Source: CBDDIP01 sp965229005
GTDB lineage: Bacteria > Actinomycetota > Acidimicrobiia > Acidimicrobiales > Ilumatobacteraceae
Direction: 5' to 3'
Assembly: GCA_965229005.1 (NCBI GenBank)
Contig: CBDDIP010000002.1
Location: forward strand, 3,720,001 to 3,784,000
DNA: 64,000 bases
How positions within the stretch are numbered: position 1 is the stretch's first letter; each line of letters starts with the position of its first letter. This document shows positions 1 through 8,646 of this stretch, one piece after another. The notes beneath the pieces were generated by a model, which saw nothing but the letters and a program-made list of their open reading frames with translations, did no database searches and was not told where the DNA came from. The position numbers and the translations under genes were made by a program.

Positions 1-451
1 CGATGTGCAGCACGCCGAGGACCGACAGCGCCGACATGCCCCAACCGACCGTGAGGCGCCAGCGGTGCTCGCTGCGGCCGCGCTTGACCAGGGCGGCACC
101 GATCCCGATGAGGGCGATGGGCACGATGAACCGGCCGAGCCCGGTGAACCAACCGACCAGCGTCTCGACGCCCTCGCCGAGCGGACCGGCCAGGTTGAGG
201 TAGATGGCCAGCACCAACAAGACGCCGACGATGATGAAGGCGATCCCGACGAACTCGCTCTCGCGCCCCTCCATCGCCTCGCGGAGCTCGGCCGAGGCCT
301 GGTCTCGGCGGGATCGGGGCAGCTCATCGGTATCGCCGCTGCGGGCGTTGCCGACGGCCGGCTGACGGGTGGTCGGACGGGTCGGGGCAGGCCGTGACGT
401 GCTCGAACGCGTCGGCTTCGAACGTCGATTCGGTTGTCCCCAAGTGGCCAT
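1..451 (-). CDS. ftsK: DNA translocase FtsK/SpoIIIE, N-terminal part (cut by window edge)
   Basis: This is the 5' end of a gene that runs out of the window at base 1; about 150 codons are visible, starting at the ATG at 451-449. The protein opens with a basic, Ser/Thr/Pro/Arg-rich cytoplasmic segment (residues 1-62). Hydrophobic membrane segments follow at about residues 66-89, 97-118 and 130-150, as in the multi-pass anchor of FtsK. The ATPase motor and gamma domains would lie outside the window, so no Walker motif can be checked. The call rests on the membrane layout and on its place after dapA and rnj, an order conserved in Actinobacteria. FtsK pumps chromosome ends through the closing septum and activates dimer resolution. 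Confidence 0.72.
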   Translation of the reverse strand, partial: MATWGQPNRRSKPTRSSTSRPAPTRPTTRQPAVGNARSGDTDELPRSRRDQASAELREAMEGRESEFVGIAFIIVGVLLVLAIYLNLAGPLGEGVETLVGWFTGLGRFIVPIALIGIGAALVKRGRSEHRWRLTVGWGMSALSVLGVLHI

Positions 452-503
452 GACCCTGCCACGGTACCAATGCCCCGCGCGCCAGCAGGCGCATGCGGCG
501 TGT

Positions 504-1052
504 TCAGTTGGGGTCGACGGCTTGGACCGCGCCGTTCTTGTCGACGGTGACGAGCAGCTGGCCACCGGCTGGCGAGTCGACGACGAGCGTGTAGTGGGCG
601 ACACCCTGAGCGTCGGCGATGATCTCGAAGACGTCGATGTTCGGGTCGTCCAGCTGCTCCTGGGTCGGCTTCAGCACCACCAGCGGATCGAAGTCCAGCG
701 CCGTCGCAGCAAACGTGTTGCCGTTGGCCCCCTCCCCCGGCTGCGACGACAGCTCGCCGTCGACGTACACCCACGGCTGGGCGATCGCTCCGTCGTTCAG
801 GGCGACGAACAGGTTGACGAGGTTCGGCGTGGCGTTGATCTCGAAGTACTGCTGCGGCCCACCGAGCTCCGCCTCCAGGGCATCGACCGCCTCACCGATC
901 AGGTCGACACGCGGCGGCACGAGCTCGGCCGGATCGAGCGACGCCACCGGCGGCACCGTGAGGGTGGTCGTCGCCGGCGATGCGTCGTCGCTGCAGCCGG
1001 CGACCAACGTGAGTGCGAGCGCGCCGATGAGCGCGAACACCGAACCGCGCAT
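504..1052 (-). CDS. Small exported lipoprotein, function unknown
   Basis: The 182-residue protein starts at ATG 1052-1050 with a short hydrophobic segment ending in a lipobox, LVAGC, so lipidation is predicted at Cys20. A Thr/Pro/Val-rich linker follows, then a soluble domain rich in Asp and Val with no motif I recognise. The C-terminal part has regular short beta strands, resembling small periplasmic beta-sheet domains, but no family can be named. The start codon is 8 nt after the rnj stop, so it is probably co-transcribed with dapA and rnj and precedes ftsK. Nothing in the sequence links it functionally to RNA decay. Confidence 0.7.
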   Translation of the reverse strand: MRGSVFALIGALALTLVAGCSDDASPATTTLTVPPVASLDPAELVPPRVDLIGEAVDALEAELGGPQQYFEINATPNLVNLFVALNDGAIAQPWVYVDGELSSQPGEGANGNTFAATALDFDPLVVLKPTQEQLDDPNIDVFEIIADAQGVAHYTLVVDSPAGGQLLVTVDKNGAVQAVDPN

Positions 1053-1060
1053 CTCGGCCC

Positions 1061-2752
1061 TCAGGCCTCCATCACGACGGGCACGATCATCGGCCGCCGC
1101 TTGGTGCGCTCGTGCACGAACTTGCCGGCAGCGCGACGCACGTCGCGTTCCAACGATTCGACGTCGCGAACACCAGCAGCGAGCGCGGACTCGACGGCAT
1201 CTGCCACCTTGTCGCACGCCTCGTCGAGCAGGTCCTCGGCCTCTGGCGCGTAGACCCAGCCGCGGGTGATGATCTCCGGGCCAGTGAGCACCTTGCCCGT
1301 GCCGACGTCGACGGTGACCACGACCACGACGACGCCTTCTTCGGCCAGCATCCGCCGGTCGCGCAGCACGCCCTGCCCGACGTCGCCGACGATGCCGTCG
1401 ACGTACAGGTAGCCGGCCGGCACGCGGCCAACCGCGGAGAGCCCGTCGTCGTTCAGCTCGAGCACGTCGCCGTCCTCGCACAGCAGCACGTGGTCGCGGG
1501 CAACGCCCATCAACATCCCGAGCTTGGCGTTGGCGACCAGGTGGCGGTACTCGCCGTGGATCGGCACGTAGTACTCGGGCCGCGTCAGCGAGAGGTAGGT
1601 CTTCAGCTCGTCGGCCTGCGCGTGCCCCGTGGCGTGCACGTCGGCGATGCCGGAGTGGATGACCTCGACGCCGGCGCGAAGCAGGCCGTCGATGACCCGG
1701 TTGACGTTGCTCTCGTTGCCGGGGATGGCGTGGCTGGAGAGGATCACGGTGTCGCGGTCGCCGACCTTGACCCACTTGTTCTCGCCGCGAGCCAGCAGCG
1801 CCAGCGCGGACATCGGCTCGCCCTGTGAACCGGTGGAGATGATGCACACCTTGTCGTGCGGGTGCTGATCGATCTCGTCGATGTCGATGAGCTTGTCGTC
1901 GGGGATCTTCAACACGCCGAGATCGCGACCCATGCGGACGTTCTTCTTGATGCTCAACCCGAGCGTGGCGACGATGCGCCCGGTGGCGATCGCCGCGTCG
2001 GCGATCTGCTGGATGCGGTGCAGGTGGCTGGCGAAGCTGGCGGTGATGATCCGCTGTCCCCGTTGCTCGGTGAACAGCTGGTTGAGCACCGAGCCGACAC
2101 TGGTCTCGCTGGGCGCGTGACCGTGCTCCTCGGCGTTGGTGCTGTCGGCCAGCAGCACTCGGATGCCCTCGGTGCTGGCGATGGCGCCGATGCGGCCGAG
2201 GTCGGTGCGCCGACCGTCGACCGGCGTGAGGTCGAGCTTGAAGTCGCCCGTGTGCAGGATGACGCCCTGCGGCGTGTGCAACGCGATGGCGTGGGCGTGC
2301 GGCACGGAGTGGGTGACGGGGATGAACTCGACGTCGAACGGACCGATCATCCGCCGCTCGCCGTCCTTGACGGTGATCAGCTCGGTACGGCCGAGCAGGC
2401 CGGCCTCCTCGATGCGGTGCCGGGCCAGGCCGAGGGTGACGGCCGACCCGTAGATCGGGAAGCTCAGCTCGCGCAGCAGGTACTGCAGCGCGCCGACGTG
2501 ATCCTCGTGGCCGTGGGTGGCGACGACGGCCTCGATGCGATCGGCGTTCTCGCGCAACCACGTGAAGTCGGGCAGCACGAGGTCGATGCCGTGCATGTCT
2601 GCGTCGGGGAACATCAGCCCGACGTCGATGAGCAGGACGCGGTCGTCCTGCTCGATGGCCATGCAGTTGCGACCGATCTCACCGAGGCCACCGAGGAAGA
2701 TGATCCGCACCGGCGAATTCTTGGCAGGCCCGTTCTTCGCAGATTTGGACAT
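1061..2752 (-). CDS. rnj: Ribonuclease J
   Basis: Metallo-beta-lactamase/beta-CASP ribonuclease of 563 residues, the usual length for RNase J. The first 15 residues are a basic extension. The zinc motif HGHEDH is at residues 80-85, further metal-binding histidines follow (HSVPHAHA near residue 150, HTGDFK near 170), and the beta-CASP region contains STGSQGEP and HGEYRH. RNase J has 5'-3' exonuclease and endonuclease activity and matures rRNA and mRNA in the cytoplasm. The gene follows dapA by 6 nt in the same operon, the arrangement seen across Actinobacteria. The start at ATG 2752 is supported by the small spacing and by the RIIFLGGLGEIGRN segment beginning soon after. Confidence 0.95.
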   Translation of the reverse strand: MSKSAKNGPAKNSPVRIIFLGGLGEIGRNCMAIEQDDRVLLIDVGLMFPDADMHGIDLVLPDFTWLRENADRIEAVVATHGHEDHVGALQYLLRELSFPIYGSAVTLGLARHRIEEAGLLGRTELITVKDGERRMIGPFDVEFIPVTHSVPHAHAIALHTPQGVILHTGDFKLDLTPVDGRRTDLGRIGAIASTEGIRVLLADSTNAEEHGHAPSETSVGSVLNQLFTEQRGQRIITASFASHLHRIQQIADAAIATGRIVATLGLSIKKNVRMGRDLGVLKIPDDKLIDIDEIDQHPHDKVCIISTGSQGEPMSALALLARGENKWVKVGDRDTVILSSHAIPGNESNVNRVIDGLLRAGVEVIHSGIADVHATGHAQADELKTYLSLTRPEYYVPIHGEYRHLVANAKLGMLMGVARDHVLLCEDGDVLELNDDGLSAVGRVPAGYLYVDGIVGDVGQGVLRDRRMLAEEGVVVVVVTVDVGTGKVLTGPEIITRGWVYAPEAEDLLDEACDKVADAVESALAAGVRDVESLERDVRRAAGKFVHERTKRRPMIVPVVMEA

Positions 2753-2758
2753 CAGGAC

Positions 2759-3679
2759 TTAGGGACGATCAGGAAACGCATCCCGCCATCGTTGCAGGTT
2801 GGCGAGCACCTGAGGCACTCGCGCCTCGACGTCGGCGGGTGCCGGACCCATCGGCAACCGTGCCTGACCTGCGGGAAGACCGAGGTGACGGAGGACTGCC
2901 TTGGTCGGCAACGGGTTGGGTGCGTCGTCGCCGGTCTCGAAGGCGAAGCTCTCCAGCATCCGGCTGTTGACCAGGCGTGCACCGGCGAAGTCACCCTTCG
3001 CCCAGAGGTCGAACATCTGCTGATGATCCTCGGCGGTCCAGTGCGTGGCCACACCGACGGTGCCGACGATCCCGCTGGCGAGGAGTGGCAGCGTCATGCC
3101 GTCGTCGCCGCTGTAGACCTCGAAGCCGTCCGGTGCCGAGCTGATCACCGCAGCGGTCTCGCCGGGGTTCCCGGCGGCGTCCTTCAGGGCGACGATCGTC
3201 GGCACGGTGCGAGCCAGATGGAGCAGCGTGCTGGTGGCGAACTTTCGCCCGGTGCGCACCGGGATGTCGTAGACCATCACCGGCAGGTCGCTGGCTGCAG
3301 CCATCGCCTCCATGTGCCCGGCGATGCCGGCCTGCGACGGACGGTTGTAGTACGGGCACACGGCCAGGATCCCGGCCGCGCCGAGCGCGGCAGCCTCCTT
3401 GGTGAGGTGCACCGAGTGACGGGTGTCGTTGGTGCCCGTGCCGGCGATCACCGGGATCGACACGGCCTCCGTGACCGCCGCGAACAGCGACAGGCGTTCC
3501 TCGTCGCTGAGCACCGGCGCCTCGCCCGTGGTGCCGGCGATGACCAGTCCGTCGTTGCCGTGGTCCTGCAGCCACCGGGCCAGGGTCGCTGCCCCGGCGA
3601 GGTCGAGCTCACCGTCCGGGAGGAACGGGGTGACCATCGCCGTGAGCACACGGCCGAAGCGAGGGGAGATGTCAGTCAT
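2759..3679 (-). CDS. dapA: 4-hydroxy-tetrahydrodipicolinate synthase
   Basis: DapA condenses pyruvate with aspartate semialdehyde at the first committed step of lysine and diaminopimelate synthesis. The 306-residue protein has the pyruvate-binding GTTGE motif at residues 49-53, the catalytic tyrosine at about 137 (VMVYDIP) and the Schiff-base lysine at 166 (VALKDAAG). The start ATG at 3679-3677 was chosen because it shares one base with the stop of the upstream gene (TGATG), indicating translational coupling. An upstream in-frame start would add a basic, Arg-rich segment not seen in DapA proteins. It is followed by rnj in the same transcript; dapB lies 21 kb away in the same orientation. Confidence 0.95.
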   Translation of the reverse strand: MTDISPRFGRVLTAMVTPFLPDGELDLAGAATLARWLQDHGNDGLVIAGTTGEAPVLSDEERLSLFAAVTEAVSIPVIAGTGTNDTRHSVHLTKEAAALGAAGILAVCPYYNRPSQAGIAGHMEAMAAASDLPVMVYDIPVRTGRKFATSTLLHLARTVPTIVALKDAAGNPGETAAVISSAPDGFEVYSGDDGMTLPLLASGIVGTVGVATHWTAEDHQQMFDLWAKGDFAGARLVNSRMLESFAFETGDDAPNPLPTKAVLRHLGLPAGQARLPMGPAPADVEARVPQVLANLQRWRDAFPDRP

Positions 3680-4290
3680 CAGAACGATCCTTCTGCGGCA
3701 CGGTCGATCCCTCGCGTGAGGATCAGGTCTTCGTGCAGCTCCATCCACACATCGTGGTAGCTGCCGCACATCACCCCGGTGAACATATTCGTTTCACCGG
3801 CCGCCAGCCGCTGGCACGTCTGCGCCAACCGGGGCCCATACGGGCTGAGGCGAGCCAGCGCGGCACCGAGCGAGGCCACGATCGGCTGCGCCGCCGCATC
3901 GAGTGCCACGAGCTGTTCGATCACGCCGCGGTCGTACGCCGCGTCGGTGTGATCGTTGGCGGCGCCGTCGCGCAGCTGCCACTTCCCGCACAGCTCCTTC
4001 AACTGCTCGTTGAGGGCGAGGAAGCGGGCGTACTGATCGTCGAGCGAGGTCCCGATGGACGCCGCTGCCAGGTCGGCAGCCAGCTCGTCGCGGTGGTGCT
4101 CCTTGCCAGCCGGGGTGAGCTGCCACAACGACCGCGCTTCGCGGAACATGGCCAGCTCGCGCTGCTGGAAGTCGTCGAGGTGCGCCTGGGCGACGGCGAT
4201 GTCGATGTCGGCGATCTCAGCCACGACATCGACCTTGGCGAACCCCTTGATGCGCAAGGCATGCAACGTGCGGAACGACGGCGTGGACAT
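3679..4290 (-). CDS. Winged-helix-like protein, possible transcriptional regulator
   Basis: The 203-residue protein begins with a segment that reads like a winged-helix DNA-binding domain. Residues 5-60 look like helix-turn-helix plus wing (ALRIKGFAKVDVVAEI, then SLWQLTPAGKEH). The C-terminal 130 residues are helical and contain a conserved-looking MFTGVMCGSYHDVWMELHEDL segment. The family is not one I can name, though similar C-terminal domains occur in actinobacterial proteins annotated as MarR-like or PEP-utilising regulators. The gene overlaps dapA by one base and probably heads the dapA-rnj operon. A TAACAT box at 4300-4305 lies 9 nt above the start codon with no evident ribosome site, suggesting a near-leaderless transcript. 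Confidence 0.6.
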   Translation of the reverse strand: MSTPSFRTLHALRIKGFAKVDVVAEIADIDIAVAQAHLDDFQQRELAMFREARSLWQLTPAGKEHHRDELAADLAAASIGTSLDDQYARFLALNEQLKELCGKWQLRDGAANDHTDAAYDRGVIEQLVALDAAAQPIVASLGAALARLSPYGPRLAQTCQRLAAGETNMFTGVMCGSYHDVWMELHEDLILTRGIDRAAEGSF

Positions 4291-4395
4291 CGAGCGCCGA
4301 TGTTACTCCCGCGGTCGCGCACCGACCGGCCCGTTCGTCGCTCGGTTCGATCGAGGCTTGACCGTTTGACTCTGGTCGGAACACGCTGCGACTTC

Positions 4396-4713
4396 GTGGG
4401 CTACGAACTTCACCTCACTCGTGCCGCGGACTGGAGCCAGGCGAACGAGGCTCCGATCGAGTTCGAAGAATGGACGGAGCAAGCGCAGCCGAACGTCAGC
4501 CTTGTGCAAGCCGGCACCTACGGCACGAAGACCGTTCCGTTCGAACAGACCACTTTCGCCGTCATCGACGAGCACGGCGGAACAATCGATTGGCACGCGG
4601 GCCAGTTGACGGTGACGGGAAGCCGCGACTCCGACTTGGACCACCTTCGATCGATCGCTCTGGCGCTGAGCGCTCGGGTACAGGGAGACGACGGCGAGTT
4701 CTACTCGCCGTAA
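4396..4713 (+). CDS. Small conserved hypothetical protein (about 105 aa)
   Basis: The gene starts at GTG 4396 and encodes 105 residues opening with VGYELHLTRAADW. Small proteins beginning MGYDLHITRA..W occur in many bacteria as uncharacterised singletons, sometimes next to toxin genes. The composition is polar and mixed, with no membrane segment and no signal peptide. The codon choice is less strongly G/C-biased than in neighbouring genes, which hints at horizontal acquisition. It is convergent with the esterase gene at 4927-5862 and separated from it by a hairpin. An immunity role is possible only by analogy with related small proteins; no toxin gene is present nearby. Confidence 0.55.
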   Translation: MGYELHLTRAADWSQANEAPIEFEEWTEQAQPNVSLVQAGTYGTKTVPFEQTTFAVIDEHGGTIDWHAGQLTVTGSRDSDLDHLRSIALALSARVQGDDGEFYSP

Positions 4714-4822
4714 CGCTGTACTGCCCCGACCTCTCGAATCGATCACCAACGTCGACTCGACCGATCCCGGTGCGCCATCTCGCCCGCTCATCAGTGAGCC
4801 TCGAGTGCGCTCGGCGCGCCCT

Positions 4823-4852
4823 AAGCTCACGAACGAACTGGTTCGTGAGCTT
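4823..4852. terminator. Hairpin between convergent genes, probable bidirectional terminator
   Basis: A perfect 12-bp inverted repeat, AAGCTCACGAAC and GTTCGTGAGCTT, encloses the 6-nt loop GAACTG. It sits in the 213-bp gap between the plus-strand small gene ending at 4713 and the minus-strand esterase ending at 4927. Poly-T tracts are lacking, as is usual for high-G+C actinobacterial terminators. The rest of the gap shows no coding signal. Confidence 0.6.
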
Positions 4853-4926
4853 CCGGAGCGCTGGGCGCACCCGTGACTCACGACGCGGGCGCTCCAGCCC
4901 GGGCAGGCGAGCGCAGCGAGCCCGAG

Positions 4927-5862
4927 CTACAAGGTTCCGTCGAGGGCTCGGCGGAGGGCGGCGAGGCGGAGGTCGAGGGCGACGCGCGAGGTCATCGTGA
5001 TCGGAATGATCCAGGTGCCGTGCAGGTGGGCCAGCACGCGCACGCCGGCCGCCGCGACGCCGGCGCGGTGCAGCGCTTCGACGAAGCGTTCGCCGTCGTC
5101 GCGCACCGGGTCGTGCTCGGCAACGGTGACGAAGGCCGGCGGCAAGCCGGTGAGGTCGCCCAGCAACGGTGACACCAGCGGGTTGGTCGGGTCGGCGCCC
5201 TGCAGGTACTGCGCCGTGTACCCACGCACGCCGTCGGCCGTCAGCCCGAAGGAGGCCGCGGGTGTAGCCATCGACGGCGATGCCAACGTCAGGTCGAGCG
5301 CGGGGATGTCGAGCACTTGAGCGACGGGTGTCGGCAGCGCGCGGTCGCGGGTGGCGACGCAGAGCGCGGCGCAGAGGTTGGCGCCTGCGCTCGACCCAGC
5401 GACGACGACCCGTTCGACATCGGCGCCGAGCGCTGCACCGTGCTCGTGCAGCCAGCTCCACGCCGCAACGCAGTCCTCGAGCGGGGTCGGGAACGGGTGC
5501 TCCGGGGCCAGCCGGTAGTCGACCGAGACGACGAAGCAGCGCAACGCCTCGACCATCGGCACCGTCTCGATCTCCGCGGTGTCCAGCGTCCCCTGCACCC
5601 ACCCGCCACCGTGGATGAAGAAGATCACGGGCAGCGGCCCGCTTGCATCGGCCGGTCGGTACGTCCGCACGCCGATGGTGCCGCCATCGACCGCCACGCT
5701 GTGGTCGCGCACCTCGATGTCGGCGGCGGGCGGCCGGTGCAGGAGCATCATCGTCGCGTCGGCTTGCGCGCGCACGGCGATCATGTCGTCGGGGTCGGGC
5801 GCCGGGCCAGGGTTGGCGCGAATCGCATCGAACAGTGCTTGCAACGGTGGGTCGATGTGCAT
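4927..5862 (-). CDS. Alpha/beta-hydrolase fold-3 esterase (HSL family)
   Basis: The 311-residue enzyme belongs to the hormone-sensitive-lipase-like esterase family. The oxyanion-hole motif HGGG is at residues 84-87. The nucleophile serine is Ser158 in GSSAG, followed by the family's DYRLAPEHPFP segment (about 115-125). The acid is probably the Asp in VAEHDPVRDDG, and the late His is in HLHGTW, where the family usually has HGF. Substrates are likely small acyl or carboxyl esters, and the enzyme is cytoplasmic because no signal is seen. It is the last gene of the 4.9-12.3 kb transporter operon, starting 2 nt after the LivHMG fusion stop. This suggests that it acts on the imported compound or one of its esters. 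Confidence 0.85.
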   Translation of the reverse strand: MHIDPPLQALFDAIRANPGPAPDPDDMIAVRAQADATMMLLHRPPAADIEVRDHSVAVDGGTIGVRTYRPADASGPLPVIFFIHGGGWVQGTLDTAEIETVPMVEALRCFVVSVDYRLAPEHPFPTPLEDCVAAWSWLHEHGAALGADVERVVVAGSSAGANLCAALCVATRDRALPTPVAQVLDIPALDLTLASPSMATPAASFGLTADGVRGYTAQYLQGADPTNPLVSPLLGDLTGLPPAFVTVAEHDPVRDDGERFVEALHRAGVAAAGVRVLAHLHGTWIIPITMTSRVALDLRLAALRRALDGTL

Positions 5863-5864
5863 GG

Positions 5865-8645
5865 TCAGGTCCGGATCTTTCCGCTGCGATCGATGGAACG
5901 GGTGTCGGTGCCGAGGTAGTGGGCGATGACGAGCGGATCACGGCGCACGACGTCGGGCGCGCCCTCGGCGATCACCCGACCGGCTTCGAGGCAGTAGATC
6001 CGGTCGCACAGCCCGGAGATGAACGGGATGTCGTGCTCGATGACGACCATCGAGGCATCGAGCTGGCGACGCACCTCCAGCAACAGGGGCGCGAGCGCCT
6101 CGGTCTCCCGTTGGGCGACGCCCGCAGCCGGCTCGTCGAGGCAGAGCATCGTCGCGCCAATCGCCACCAGCCCTGCCAGCTCGACGATCCGCCGCGTCCC
6201 GGTGCTGAGCTCGTCGGTGCGCCGGTCCGCGTAGCGACCGAGACCGAACAGGTCGAGCAGGTCGGACGCTTCGGCGCGACGCCGTCGTTCGCCGCGCACC
6301 GCGTGAGGGAGCTGCAACGCGGTGGCGGCGAACGGGGTTCGGTGACGCGCTTCGAGCGCCACGAGCACGACGTCGCGCACGGAGAGCTCGGGGAACAAGC
6401 GCGCCGCCTGGAAGGTCCGGCCGAGGCCGGCGGCCGCCCGGCGAGCCGGGCTTCGATCGGTGATGTCCGCGCCCGCGAGGAGCACCTGTCCGTCACCGTC
6501 GATGAACCCGCCGACGACGTTGAGGAACGTGCTCTTGCCGGCGCCGTTGCTGCCGATGAGCCCCACGATCTCACCGCGCTGCACGTGCACGTCCACCCCG
6601 TCGAGCGCCAGCTTGCCGCCGAAGCGAACGGTGAGACCTCGCGTCGCCAAGGCGAGTGCCGGCGAATCGGAGCGAGGCGCTGCCGGGGTGATCCGAGCCG
6701 CAGTCGTTGCGGGTGCCGTGCGCGGCGGCTCCGGGCCGAGGCGCCGCTCGGCGACGCGCACCACGGCGTCGCGCACGCCGTGCACGAGTTGGGCGAACCC
6801 GCCGGGCACGTACAGCAGCAGGACGAGGAGACCGACACCGGAGGCGAGGAACGGCAGCACCTCGTTCGACGGGAAGAACGCGGGCAGACCGATCACCCAC
6901 AGCGAGCCGAGCACCGGACCGATCAGCGTGCCGAGCCCGCCGATCACCGCGATCGAGATCAGCTGCAGCGAGTCGTCGACCTGGAAGAAGCGCTCCGTCA
7001 ACGGCACGTTCTGCACCGCACCGGCCAGCAGCGCGCCGCCGAGTCCGGCGATGCCGCCCGAGAGGGCGAACATCACCACGCGCACGCGCAGCGCGCCGAC
7101 CGTGTACGCCGCTGCCCCGATCGCGTTGTCGCGCACGGCGATCGTCGTCCTGCCGATGCCGCTGGCGCGGAGACGTCCGGCAACGAGCAAGGTCAGACCG
7201 AGCGCGACCAGTACGACGTAGTAGTACGACCGCTGCGACGTCAGGTCGAGACCGAACAACGAGCCGCGGCGGAACGGCACGGACGACTTGTTGCCGTCGG
7301 AGAACAGCTGCTGCCGGTAGACCCACGCCGCGGCGGCGATGCCCATCGCGAACGTGATCACTGCCAGCAGCAGTCCGTGCACTCGCAACGCCCCGGCGCC
7401 GACGACCGCAGCTGCGGCCGCGGTGATCATTGCGGCCACGACGATGGCGAGGAGGAACGGCAGCGGCCCGCGCAAGAGCGCGGCGGCGACCAGTGCTCCG
7501 AACCCGGCGAACGCCATCTGCCCGAGCGACACCTGTCCGGCCCAGCCGGTGAGCATCGTGATCGACACGGCGCACAACGCAGTGCACAGGATGGTCGTGT
7601 ACAGCAGCACGCGCGACGGCGCGGAGATGACGATCGGCAGCGCTGCCCCGAGCGCGAACAGCACGGCGAATCCGCCGGCGCCGAGGTGACGCACCCACCA
7701 CACTCCACGCACCCGTTCCGGCAACGGACGCAACGATGTCCGCAACGCCATCGGCGCGCTGTCCGGCTCATCACGACGCACCTTCACCCACACGGCAACG
7801 AGCACGGCGACGAACACGAGGATGTCGATCAGGCCCGTCTGCTCGAGGAAGTTGAAGCGCACCACCGCTTGCACGACACCGATCGCGACACCGGCAACCA
7901 GTGCGCCACGGAACGAGACCATGCCGGCGATCACCGCTGCGGCGAGCGCGCGCACCATCGTTCCCGGGCCGAGCGTGGTGATGCCCGAGACGCGCCCCGA
8001 CTGCGCCGAGGCGAGCACGAGGGTGATCGTCGAGAGCAGCCCGGCGAGCCCCCACACGAGCGTGGAGACGAGCTTCGGGTTGACGCCGATCGTGCGCGCC
8101 AGACGCGGGTTGTCCGACGAGGCGGTGACCGCGGCGCCGATGACGGTGCGGTTGAGGAACCAGGCCAGCGAACCGACCACGACGGGCACGACGACGAGCG
8201 TCGTCAGTTGTGCGCCGCCGATCCGCACGCCGGCGACCTGCCACGGCCCCTGCACCGCGAGGGGGTACTTGGCCGCGGTGAGGCCCTTCACCTTGGGGAG
8301 CGCAGCGAGGATCGCCTGGCACAGCTGCGCCACGCCGATCGTGGCGACGAGCAAGGTCACACGTGCCGCGTTGAACAGACGGCGCACCACGACCAGCTCG
8401 ATGACGACACCGAGCGCGGTGCCGGCCACGAGTGCAGCGAGGGCAGCGACCCAGTACGGCATGCCGAAGTTGATGGCGACCAGCGCGAGCAGTGCTGCAC
8501 CGACCGTGCCGAGGTTGCCAACGGCGAAGTTGACGACGCGGCTGGAGCGGAAGACGAGCACGAGCCCGACGGCGAGCACGCCGATCAGGAGGCCGCTGAT
8601 GAACCCGTCGAAGACGAGCTGGCGGGTGATCCACGCGGCGACCAC
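5865..8645 (-). CDS. Fused branched-chain-type ABC transporter LivH-LivM-LivG
   Basis: A single 926-residue polypeptide carries three normally separate subunits. Residues 1-290 are a LivH-type permease (GFISGLLIGVLAVGLVLVF start). Residues about 320-640 are a LivM-type permease with its TGWAGQVSLGQMAFAGFG signature. Residues about 675-926 are a LivG-type ATPase with Walker A GSNGAGKST near residue 700 and Walker B MLCLDEPAAG. The ABC signature is altered, reading LSTGTRR instead of the usual LSGGQQ. A complete importer would also need a LivF ATPase, supplied by the adjacent MFS-LivF fusion, and the binding lipoprotein at 10881-12254. The GTG start at 8645 is 1 nt from the preceding stop, so translation is coupled. 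The natural substrate is unknown. Confidence 0.9.
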   Translation of the reverse strand: MVAAWITRQLVFDGFISGLLIGVLAVGLVLVFRSSRVVNFAVGNLGTVGAALLALVAINFGMPYWVAALAALVAGTALGVVIELVVVRRLFNAARVTLLVATIGVAQLCQAILAALPKVKGLTAAKYPLAVQGPWQVAGVRIGGAQLTTLVVVPVVVGSLAWFLNRTVIGAAVTASSDNPRLARTIGVNPKLVSTLVWGLAGLLSTITLVLASAQSGRVSGITTLGPGTMVRALAAAVIAGMVSFRGALVAGVAIGVVQAVVRFNFLEQTGLIDILVFVAVLVAVWVKVRRDEPDSAPMALRTSLRPLPERVRGVWWVRHLGAGGFAVLFALGAALPIVISAPSRVLLYTTILCTALCAVSITMLTGWAGQVSLGQMAFAGFGALVAAALLRGPLPFLLAIVVAAMITAAAAAVVGAGALRVHGLLLAVITFAMGIAAAAWVYRQQLFSDGNKSSVPFRRGSLFGLDLTSQRSYYYVVLVALGLTLLVAGRLRASGIGRTTIAVRDNAIGAAAYTVGALRVRVVMFALSGGIAGLGGALLAGAVQNVPLTERFFQVDDSLQLISIAVIGGLGTLIGPVLGSLWVIGLPAFFPSNEVLPFLASGVGLLVLLLYVPGGFAQLVHGVRDAVVRVAERRLGPEPPRTAPATTAARITPAAPRSDSPALALATRGLTVRFGGKLALDGVDVHVQRGEIVGLIGSNGAGKSTFLNVVGGFIDGDGQVLLAGADITDRSPARRAAAGLGRTFQAARLFPELSVRDVVLVALEARHRTPFAATALQLPHAVRGERRRRAEASDLLDLFGLGRYADRRTDELSTGTRRIVELAGLVAIGATMLCLDEPAAGVAQRETEALAPLLLEVRRQLDASMVVIEHDIPFISGLCDRIYCLEAGRVIAEGAPDVVRRDPLVIAHYLGTDTRSIDRSGKIRT

Positions 8646-8646
8646 G

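Noticed and set aside
4303..4881. 192-codon minus-strand frame over the small plus-strand gene
   Set aside because: Composition is Arg/Ser-rich with no motif; the plus-strand frame matches a recognised small-protein pattern.
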